Source: Pavlovales sp. CCMP2436
Taxonomy: Eukaryota; Haptophyta; Pavlovophyceae; Pavlovales
Assembly (NCBI GenBank): GCA_026770615.1
Contig: MU632095.1
Location: 10,941 to 21,742, forward strand
DNA: 10,802 nucleotides
Direction of reading: 5' to 3'
This document shows positions 1-6,609 of the stretch, piece by piece; the stretch's first letter is position 1; the number at the start of each line of letters is the position of its first letter. The notes beneath the pieces were generated by a model, which did not search any database, had not been told where the DNA came from, and saw nothing but the letters and a program-made list of their open reading frames with translations. The position numbers were made by a program, and so were the translations under genes.

Positions 1-47
1 CCCCGCACGGCTGGCCCTAGCACACAGGCTGGGTCCGAACTGCTTTC

Positions 48-464
48 GGGTTGAAATCCGAATTAGTGGCGCGATTCCGCACTGGGGAGGGGGAAAAGTT
101 GTGGGTGGGACGAAGTAGTAGACATTCTTCGCCCCTGCGCTCTAAGTACCAAAAGCTGTTGTCAAATAGAGCCCTTCTCGACGGTCGTAGCCCACCTCGT
201 GTCTCTCGTGTGCATCTGGGGTTGACAACATGCTTAAGGTAGCTAACATTTCCGATTCTCAGCGCTTGGAAGCGATAAGAAAGTGATGGTTCCCGATGGG
301 GTACAGAGGAGTTAGATGCAGATTCGTGAATGGGGCGGCGCCCTATTCACGAATCTGCATCTAACTCCCCTAGCCCAACCCGGTTCGTGAGTTACTCCGC
401 AGGATTTTCACCGGACTTTTTCGCAATTTCCCCCCAGACTGGCCACTAATTCGGATTTCGACCC
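48..464. mobile_element. MITE-like non-autonomous element with 23-bp terminal inverted repeats
   Basis: Positions 48-70 and 442-464 are inverted copies of each other over 23 bp with one mismatch. Just inside, both ends carry matching G-rich/C-rich stretches (CTGGGG-type near 82, its complement near 432), so the inversion continues imperfectly. The element is about 417 bp, encodes nothing convincing and holds a long central hairpin (308-368). This is the architecture of a MITE or other non-autonomous DNA transposon. I could not see a clear target-site duplication, so the superfamily is unknown. Confidence 0.7.
308..368. repeat. Near-perfect long hairpin inside the MITE-like element
   Basis: The arms 308-336 and 340-368 are reverse complements over about 29 bp with a single mismatch, separated by a three-base loop, and the GC-rich apex extends the pairing. 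The DNA or its transcript would form a very stable stem. It sits centrally in the 48-464 element, so it is probably a palindrome belonging to the element rather than a host gene. It could in principle give a small-RNA precursor. Confidence 0.85.
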
Positions 465-910
465 TCTCCGAATAATACTTAATAAGTGATAGAGAGCTGA
501 ATAACGTTTCTAAATGTGGCGCCAGACTAGTTTTAAATGCACATTTCTTTAGATCTGCAGTATCAGCCGCAACAACGCCAATCTAATTACATCTTGCGCG
601 CTATTCGCCGCTAGAAGTAAATTGTTCACCGGCTGTCGAGCTGATCCACTAGACTGCTCGTTTATAATTATCTAAATTAGAATTTCCCCGTTAGCTTTTG
701 TTTTTTAGGATACTGAAAGCAAAGTTTTGCCCCGGGATGATGGGCCCAACTCAGACCCAAGTGTTAAAAACACTTAGATCAACCAGACCCCTTCCGAGCG
801 CGCGGGTACCGCCACACACGCGTAGTCACATCAAGCCGACACTCGACTGGCGCGTTGACCGACCTCCATCGTGATGTTAAAGGAGTTATGAGAGCCCGGC
901 GACGAGCCAT
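465..910. other. Intergenic stretch, no gene seen
   Basis: AT-richer than the neighbouring exons, with stops in all frames and no protein-like reading. It lies downstream of the PDX1 stop codon on the minus strand, so part of it is probably PDX1 3' UTR, but no canonical AATAAA on the minus strand stands out close to the stop. It contains only the core of the dispersed structured repeat at 753-791. Confidence 0.6.
753..791 (-). repeat. Core fragment of the dispersed structured repeat (copy 6)
   Basis: The plus strand reads GACCCAAGTGTT, a short A-rich loop, AACACTTAGATCAA and then CAGACC. This matches the central hairpin of the copies at 3719-3829 and 5116-5236 read in reverse complement. The AAGTGTT/AACACTT stem is intact while the outer parts, including the TGTAAATATC end, are not recognisable. 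It is a decayed or partial copy. Confidence 0.55.
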
Positions 911-2682
911 CTACCAGGTGCCCTTCTGCGCCTTCACCCCACCAATCTCGCCGTTCATGTTGCCAGCCTCGCGCTCAGCGAAGTGGACCTGAGGGGGGGG
1001 GGAAGGGGGGCTGGGGTTCAGTGTCAGCAAGGGGGAAAATGCACAACAAATAACAATAACCACAACAACCATACCAAACAAGTACCGACGCTTGTACACC
1101 ATGGGACCGAAAGTCAGAACAAGGGAACGGTAAAAAAAAAAAAAAAAAAAAAACCTTCATGTCCTCGCAGTTGATGCCAACCATAGGCGCGCCGAGATCC
1201 TCGGACACGCGAGCGAGCACCTTCGCGTCGTTGAAGTTGGCGACGGCCTCCACGATGGCGCGCGCGCGCCTCTCGGGGTTGTCCGACTTGAAGATGCCTT
1301 TTGAGAATGGGGTGTGGGGGTGTGTTGGGGGGGGGATTATTTACCGGAGCCAACGGAGACGCCTGCCATGCCTAGCTGCACCACATCAATATATATATAC
1401 ATGTATCAATGAAGGGGGTTTTGGCTGGCGATGTGTTAGGTGTGGCAATTAACGAAGCTGATTTTTGCGTCCGGACGCAAACTCAAAAAAAAAAAAAAAA
1501 AAACCCGAGCCGACGAAGACGCCATCCATGCCGAGCTGCATCATGAGCGCAGCGTCGGCGGGCGTGGCGATGCCACCAGCTGAGAACATGACCACGGGCA
1601 GGCGGCCGAGCTCGGCGGTCTGCTTGACGAGGGCATAGGGGGCGCCGTGGTCCTGTTTAAAAGATGGGGGTAGGGGGGGGGGGCCAAAAGAGTAAGGGGG
1701 GTGATGGTGGGGGTGGTGGTGTGTGTGTGCGTGACAACGAGTGAGTCTTTGTGTGCTTACCTTAGCGAAGTTGAACATCTCGTCCGGGTCCATTGACGTG
1801 AGGCGGCGAATCTCCTTGTTCATCGCGCGCGCGTGATGCACCGCGTTCACGACGTTGCCAGTGCCCGCCTCTCCCTTCGTGCGGATCATCGTGGCGCCCT
1901 CAGCGATGCGGCGCAGGGCCTCGCCCAGGTTGCGCGCGCCACAGACGAAGGGGACGGTGAACTTGTTCTTGTTGACGTGGAGCTCGTCATCTGCCATGGT
2001 GAGCACCTCCGACTCGTCGATGAAGTCGACGCCTGCGTACCCGGGGACGAATGGGAAAAAAGGAGGGGAAAAGGGGGACGTAAGCAAAGGGGGGGGGGGG
2101 ACGCGCGCGAGGATGGGGAGGGTGCGTGTGTGTGTGTGGGAGGGGGGGGGGGCGTGTGAGCGTGGCGATACGAGCGCGAGGAAAGGAGGAGGGGAGGAGG
2201 GGGGGTGACACGCGTGAGAGCGTGGCGATACGACGTGAGGTGGGTGCGGTGGGAGGGCCGGCGCGGGCGATGGGCCGGCGCGTGCGTGGGTTACGGGGTG
2301 GGGTGGGTGGGGGGGGGGGTCTCGCGCGGAGGTGTGGAAGGTTCGAGGACGCACCGAGCTCCTGTAGGATCTGCGCCTCGACGAAGTGGCCGATGCGGAC
2401 CTTCGCCATCACGGGGATGGTCATTACGGCCTGCACCTCCTTGATCATCTTCGGGTCGGACATGCGCGCCACGCCGCCGTCGCGGCGGATGTCGGCGGGT
2501 ACGCGCTCGAGCGCCATGACGGCGACCGCGCCGGCCTCTTCGGCGATGCGCGCCTGCTCGGCGTTGACCACGTCCATGATGACGCCGCCCTTGAGCATCT
2601 GCGCGAGGCCGGCCTTCACCTTCCACGTGCCCGTGCCCTCAGTGCCGACCGGGATCGCGACGGCGGGGCCCTGGTCCGTCAT
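911..2682 (-). CDS. PDX1: Pyridoxal 5'-phosphate synthase, PDX1/PdxS subunit (five exons)
   Basis: Synthase subunit of PLP synthase. It condenses a pentose phosphate, glyceraldehyde 3-phosphate and ammonia (supplied by the PDX2 glutaminase) into pyridoxal 5'-phosphate, normally as a cytosolic dodecamer. Exons on the minus strand: 2355-2682, 1761-2032, 1505-1652, 1155-1297 and 911-988; they join in frame to 322 residues ending at TAG. A (beta/alpha)8 barrel of the PdxS family is clear throughout. Asp37 lies in GGVIMDVVN, the first catalytic lysine is Lys94 in VMAKVRIGH, the second is Lys162 in [11 protein letters not shown], and the phosphate loop [11 protein letters not shown] is at 224-234. 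All key residues are intact. The ATG at 2682 has A at -3 and gives the family's usual N-terminus with no transit peptide, which suggests a cytosolic protein. The last exon adds a 25-residue tail after VGINCEDMK that I do not recognise as standard. Introns 3 and 4 have poly-T donors (see their entries). Confidence 0.97.
989..1154 (-). other. PDX1 intron 4, donor made of G plus 22 T
   Basis: In transcript sense the intron starts GT and runs straight into a 22-nt T tract (A tract 1132-1153 on the plus strand). It ends in a C-rich tract and CTCAG. It is phase 0, 166 bp long, and joins EDMK to VHFAERE. The splice positions are fixed by reading frame and family fit on the exon 4 side. A weakly similar copy of the end of exon 4 may lie at about 1074-1105. 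Confidence 0.85.
1298..1504 (-). other. PDX1 intron 3, donor made of G plus 19 T
   Basis: In transcript sense the intron begins GT and continues as 19 T (A tract 1485-1503 on the plus strand). It ends at AAAAG before GCATCTTC. It is phase 1 and 207 bp long, and splicing restores the conserved [16 protein letters not shown] junction. It contains a degenerate copy of the 3' end of exon 3 (1344-1383) and an 18-bp palindrome (1464-1481). Confidence 0.9.
1344..1383 (-). repeat. Decayed duplicate of the exon 3 end inside PDX1 intron 3, with its own donor site
   Basis: Aligned without gaps at a constant offset of 160 bp, 1344-1383 matches 1504-1543, the 3' end of exon 3, at roughly 80% identity. 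In sense it reads [13 protein letters not shown] where exon 3 has [13 protein letters not shown]. It is followed at the same phase by GTAAATAATC, a better-looking donor than the poly-T one. Read-through from exon 3 hits a stop before reaching it, so it is probably a relic rather than an alternative exon. Confidence 0.75.
1653..1760 (-). other. PDX1 intron 2, ordinary GT-AG
   Basis: Phase 0, 108 bp, donor GTAAGCACAC and acceptor AAACAG. It joins NFAK to [10 protein letters not shown]. It is the shortest intron in the gene and has a conventional donor. The body is rich in C runs and CA repeats in the sense strand. Confidence 0.9.
2033..2354 (-). other. PDX1 intron 1, low-complexity, with internal direct repeat
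   Basis: Phase 1, 322 bp, donor GTGCGTCC and acceptor TACGCAG, joining QELG to VDFIDESEV. The sense strand is pyrimidine-rich with long C runs; the plus strand therefore holds many G tracts of 8-12 bases. A 16-bp direct repeat (GAGCGTGGCGATACGA) occurs at 2158-2173 and 2218-2233, exactly 60 bp apart, indicating local duplication. Confidence 0.85.
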
Positions 2683-3303
2683 GTTGCTGTGGCGGACGTG
2701 AAGGGCACGGACGCGTCAAAGTGAGATCGTGCCTTCGCGAATGCATCTTTTTAATCCCCTTTTAATTTTGCACCTCGCGAAATTCAAAAGTGCGGTGAAG
2801 TCGAAGGTGGTAGGGCGTCCGAGAACGTGGGCGATTGGGACGAGGACGACACAGCGGCACTTGGATGGCGACGGCGGCGACGGCAAGGTGGCAAGGACAT
2901 CGGTGCGTCCAGCAAATTAACGATGTACTTCTTTATCATTGTGGTCAAGCAGCACAGGCGAAGCTGAAGACCCGCTGGAACGGCGGATTCACTTGCGAAA
3001 GTGACGTCGGTACGAACTGAAGACGATGAGAGGACTCTAGCGGATTTTTTTTAAAAGAATATGAACGTTGCCGATGATGTGACGTGATGTCGTGCACGAG
3101 TTGTGCCGCTCGCGCAGACGAGCTGAAAATCATCCAGACGACGATGGCGCTGCTAGTGGCGTAGTGCTGCCGATGCAGCGGAGGGCGTGAGTGAAGCGTT
3201 CCAAGGGCTAGTCTCTTTAATTATTACCACATGAGCTTCCCCTCCCCGCCACCATTGCAGACTTCATAAAAGCCGGACCTCCCTCAACGCCTAGTTAGTA
3301 GTG
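2683..3303. other. Upstream region of PDX1, no gene seen
   Basis: This should contain the PDX1 5' UTR and promoter. Short open frames on both strands show no recognisable protein and no supported splice structure. No TATA box at a sensible distance from 2682 on the minus strand is convincing. Confidence 0.5.
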
Positions 3304-3470
3304 CAGGGGATCGCGGGCAATAAGAAAGGCGCATTTTGAGCTTGAGGCCGAGCTTCTTAGCAAATTACATACAAACAATGCTTAAATTTGCTTAAATTAC
3401 ATACAAACAATGCAACAAAACGAGGCTCAGCTTCTTAACGCTACGGCTTCTTATTGCCTGCGATCCCCTG
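3304..3470. mobile_element. Small MITE-like element with about 24-bp terminal inverted repeats
   Basis: The arms 3304-3327 (CAGGGGATCGCGGGCAATAA and on) and 3447-3470 (its reverse complement) match at 22 of 24 positions. Between them lie two direct copies of AAATTACATACAAACAATGC (3361-3380 region and 3393-3412 region) and two near-copies of an AGCTTCTTA block. It is 167 bp long and non-coding. It sits in the spacer between the PDX1 and Rieske genes. No certain target-site duplication is visible. Confidence 0.65.
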
Positions 3471-3718
3471 TAGGGCGTTTGCGGCGGGTGTTTTCAAGAC
3501 GCCAGCTTGAATCCCTAACAGAAATATATATCTAAGCAAATCTGCTATTCGATCTACACTAGATTGACAGTAAAATATTCCTTTGCTCGCGATATTCAAA
3601 GCAAGGCCTGGAGTTGAGAGGAATGCGCCATCTATCGGTGTTCGTGTCGGGCCCGGCCTTGCTGACAAGGCTTGAGCCAGGTCGCGCACACAGCCCGCGC
3701 CACTTATTATTCCTCCAG

Positions 3719-3829
3719 GGACGGTATCCGAGTGCTCTGCAAAGGTCCCTTGATCCGAGTGTTTTCTCAACACTTGGGTCCGGTGTCAAGACCTGTCAGG
3801 AGACGGACGTATTTTTAGATATTTACACG
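3719..3829 (-). repeat. Dispersed structured repeat, copy 1
   Basis: The minus strand begins GTGTAAATATCTA, passes a conserved ACGTCCGTC block and a hairpin (AAGTGTT paired with AACACTC, short loop), and ends with a GGATACCGTC block. It aligns along nearly its full length with the copy at 5116-5236. The central stem is preserved although single bases differ. It lies about 150 bp past the Rieske stop codon, in the same orientation as that gene, and may be within its 3' UTR. Confidence 0.8.
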
Positions 3830-3986
3830 CAGCAGGCCCGTCACGCAAGCACGCACTGATCCCGGACACAGTGGCTCTCGCCTCAGCCCCGCCGCCACGC
3901 AGTTGGCCTACGGCCGACTGCCAAAAGAATCAAGTTTCCAATATACTAATAGTGGGTGGGTCAGTGACCTTTTTATGAACATACAG

Positions 3987-4268
3987 CTAGTCGGGCCCAC
4001 CCTTGGACTTACTCCTGCGCGGCGGGACTGCGAGGAGTTCGTTCGGGCTGATGAGGCGGCCATATTTCCGGTTGAGCGCCCGGTCGACCATCTCGAGCTG
4101 TATCGCGTTCTCGTCGGATTTACAGAGCTTGTGCGTCCCTGTGCGATGTGACGACGAGCAAGTATCGTGGCGGAGAGACGACGCTGGGAGTAAGATAGCG
4201 CATGAGACGACCGATGCGCTGACCCTCCCATGTCATGCCCATACGCCGTCGGGCTGTAAGTCGAAGGA

Positions 4269-4302
<34 letters not shown>

Positions 4303-5416
4303 GGTGGCCCCGTCCTGGTCCGGCTGCAGCGAGAGGAAGAGTCTATCGCCGCGTAGCTGGGCGCGATATACGGGGGCCGGCGGGCAGTTGTCTGCCATGT
4401 TGATGCACGTCCCTCTCTCCATGTCGAAGAGGTATGAGTGCGCGGGGCACGAGACGACCGGTGAGCCGAGGTCCCTATTTGTTAATTTATTTTATTATGT
4501 GTGCTGATCGCGTGTGTGTGTGTTTGTGAGAGAGAGGGAGAGGGGGAGAGGGAGGGGGAGGGAGAGAGAGGGAGAGAGGGGTAGAGAAGGAGAGGGAGAG
4601 AGAGAGGGAGAGAGGGAAAGAGCGACGGGCGAGTACCTGCCGGACGCACTCTCGCCAAGGTCCTCGATATCACCCTAAGAAAGTTTATTCAGTTAAGAGG
4701 AGGATTATTGAGTCACCCTGTCCGGCCGGCTAGAGACCCCTCGTTGGGAATCGTGGCCGGGGGAAGGAGATAGCAGCCGCCCCCGTGTAAAGGGGCAGGT
4801 TCGGCGAGCTGCGCACACAGCGCCATCATTCTAATGTTATACCTCGTCGAGGGGATAGCCCGCGTGAGGGCAAATGTTGCAAATGGCCCACAGGCGCCCG
4901 TCCGTCCGGCGCAGCACGACCAGCACATCCTCGCCCTTCCAACGCTCGCCCATCGCGACCACAAAATACTCGAGCACCTGCAAATTTGTTGTGGGGAGCG
5001 ATCACTGTAGGGGATGACAATGTGTGTGTGGGGGGGGTACCCGTCTCAAACAGCGAGGAACTGGGCAAGGGGTAGATGGGTCAGCACAACATGATAATAT
5101 TGACCATACATCAGCCTTAGCGGTGGGGACAGTATCCGTGTGCCCTGTTAAGGTCCCTTGATCCGAGTGTTGTATCAACGCTTGGGTCCGGTGGAGACCT
5201 GTCAAGGGACGGACGTATTTCTAGATATTTACACACATCGCCCCGCCGCCGGAAATCCGCTCGGAAGCCGACGTGCACGTACGAGGCAGCGTCGGCGGCC
5301 GCCGCGTCCATGGCGAGCCGCGCGCGCGCGCGATGGCGGCGCAGCACAGCCATCGCCCCAGCGGCTCCGATCGCAAGAGCTAACCAAGCACTGCCTTGGT
5401 TCGTTCCCCCTTGCAT
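3987..5416 (-). CDS. Rieske [2Fe-2S] domain protein with N-terminal hydrophobic segment (five exons)
   Basis: Probable electron-transfer protein; its partner and pathway are not identifiable. Exons: 5237-5416, 4843-4977, 4637-4674, 4302-4474 and 3987-4138, which join in frame to 225 residues. Residues 9-25 are hydrophobic and followed by a cluster of Arg, suggesting a membrane anchor or targeting signal. The Rieske domain spans about 61-165: the first cluster motif is CPH (Cys96, His98) in AICNICPHAGYPLDE, the second is CPAH (Cys127, His130) in VVSCPAHSYLFD. All four ligands are present. The 28-residue gap between His98 and Cys127 is longer than the usual 15-17 but resembles a family I recall in fungi and other protists with a DIED-containing loop. 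The last exon is a basic tail. The exon 1 junction is the least certain: a donor at 5236 joins RRRGD to VLEYFV, but an extra exon just upstream of 5041 cannot be excluded. Confidence 0.88.
4139..4301 (-). other. Rieske gene intron 4, donor made of G plus 30 T
   Basis: In sense the intron opens GT followed by a 30-nt T tract (A tract 4271-4300 on the plus strand) and closes at CATCGCACAG. It is phase 1 and 163 bp long, joining DGAT to a final exon that reads THKLCKSDENAIQLEMVDRA and on, clearly protein-like. An alternative acceptor at 4254 would make a 48-bp intron but gives an unconvincing Arg-rich tail. Confidence 0.75.
4475..4636 (-). other. Rieske gene intron 3 with a purine/pyrimidine microsatellite
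   Basis: 162 bp, phase 2, donor GTACTCGCCC and acceptor AACAAATAG. Positions 4526-4620 of the plus strand are almost pure GA-type purine sequence, so the transcript carries a long CT-type tract. It separates the 38-bp exon 3 (GDIEDLGESASGR) from the exon with the second Rieske motif. Confidence 0.8.
5116..5236 (-). repeat. Dispersed structured repeat, copy 2, inside Rieske intron 1
   Basis: The minus strand starts exactly at the proposed donor of Rieske intron 1 (GTGTGTAAATATC) and ends near CCGCTAAG. It contains an outer GTCCCTTGA/TCAAGGGAC pairing and an inner 10-bp stem around a three-base loop. Relative to copy 1 the inner stem shows a G-U to A-U type change that keeps pairing. The rest of intron 1 (4978-5115) shows a CA/GT-rich patch and nothing else. 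Confidence 0.8.
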
Positions 5417-5495
5417 TGACCGAACGTGAAGCCACGATCTCTCACCGATCGATCGAGGCGACCAACCGCCATACTTTTTTTTTTGTCTTCTTCAG

Positions 5496-5573
5496 CCTCC
5501 ATGGAGCGTTTCGGGGTACCTCGACGCTATCGCGATATATGCGACGAGGTACCCCGAAATGCTCCATGGGAGG
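5496..5573. repeat. Inverted repeat at the 5' end of the retrotransposon
   Basis: 5496-5523 is the reverse complement of 5545-5573 with one extra base and one mismatch; the pairing continues inward for several bases. The right arm is coding sequence of the reverse transcriptase (EVPRNAPWE). The left arm is therefore an inverted copy of the truncated element's first bases, as seen in 5'-inverted non-LTR insertions. Confidence 0.75.
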
Positions 5574-6609
5574 CAATAGAACTGCATGGGTATCCAGCCG
5601 AAACTATATGACGCGTTAAAATGCTTCATACGTGCACGGGAGCACAGGTGCGCATTCAATATGGCCGATCGGAAACGTCAATAATAACAACCATGGGATG
5701 CAAGTAAGGGTGTGCCCTCTTAGCCCCATCACATACTGCCTTTTCATGAACATGCTTCACCGCCAATCTGACGCAATGACAGAGGTAGGATACCAACCCT
5801 CCCCATCACCAGGCCACACCCACAGAGTAGGGTGCGCCCCACTAAAATATCCCCACTACATGGGTGCCTCAGAAATCTCAGAGGCCTTTCTTAAAAAGAC
5901 GCGCACGGCTATCACAGAAGTCACCCAAATCCGCTGCCTACTGGGCAATCACGTCGCAAGGGAACGTATTTGCGGCCCACCACAACGCGATGGCACGGGC
6001 ATCATCGACCCACGAGCACAGAATGCAGGAGAAAAAGTTTCAACCATAGTACGGCTCTTAAACTCCGCGCCCGGAAATGCAAGTCAGGCCCTCGCCGCCC
6101 ACGCAATCAATGTAGCAAAAAATAGCTCCAGGGGAAGGGCCACTGAATCTACTATGCCAACAGCGCGAGCAGCCGTCAAAGCGATTGCAGAAGCCCCGCC
6201 CGGAGAAGATAAATGGACAATAATTGAAAATTATGCAATCCTTCAAACCACCCCAATGGGCGAACTAGCGCCAGGATTACTGTGGCAAGACTCAAAGAGC
6301 AAAAGAACGATTAAAAAAGCAGACACCGAGTTAGCATGTATGACCGCAGAAAACGTCCTCCTCATGGCGCAGCGAGGAAACACTGTCGATCCAAACGAAG
6401 CTATGCACACCCTAAGCGAAGCAGAAGAAGACATCTTCATTACCGGTGGTTCCCAAAAACTACGCACCATGTTTCAGACACTACCCGAAAATACCGACAT
6501 CAACGCAGTCAATGCAGCAGCAATTACCCTGTTTATCGAATCTTACCTTACGCATCTCACCAACACTAAGGTCCCACCATTTCAGAGGCGCGAAATCCTA
6601 CGAATATGA
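5546..6609 (+). pseudogene. Reverse transcriptase fragment plus connection region, broken
   Basis: The frame starting at 5546 reads EVPRNAPWEAIELHGYPAET and then, after a TGA at 5609, RVKMLHTCTGAQ and GRSETSIITTMGCK. These resemble the LINE RT block that precedes the QGxPLSP motif. A TAA at 5705 replaces the expected Gln codon, and a small indel near 5710 moves to the frame that reads CPLSPITYCLFMNML. The catalytic YxDD motif is not found; sequence jumps to a YMG segment near 5862 that may match the later YLG block, so an internal deletion is likely. About 230 residues follow before the TGA at 6607 that I cannot assign. Confidence 0.75.

Noticed and set aside
1449..2354. Single 301-codon minus-strand open frame as an unspliced gene
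   Set aside because: It runs through introns 1-3, giving Pro/His-rich and poly-Phe insertions; splicing restores the conserved PDX1 protein.
2126..2701. Long plus-strand open frame (191 codons) opposite PDX1 exon 1 and intron 1
   Set aside because: It is antisense to conserved PDX1 coding sequence and low-complexity intron; the product is Arg/Gly-rich with no family resemblance, as expected in GC-rich DNA.
2835..3020. Small plus-strand frame upstream of PDX1 (NDVLLYHCGQAAQ and on)
   Set aside because: No recognisable domain, no clear splice structure and no supporting neighbours.
3441..3773. 110-codon minus-strand frame
   Set aside because: It spans the end of a MITE-like element and a dispersed repeat copy and has no protein-like pattern.
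4254..4301. A 48-bp Rieske intron ending at CTTACAG
   Set aside because: It is very short, mostly T tract, and leads to an Arg-rich tail; the acceptor at 4139 gives an open, protein-like final exon in the right phase.
5041..5115. Extra Rieske exon between repeat copy 2 and 4977 (ADVWSILSCCADPSTP and on, or a 20-bp version)
   Set aside because: Both are phase-compatible, but the Cys/Pro-rich reading breaks an otherwise smooth RRRGD-VLEYFV join. Kept only as an alternative.
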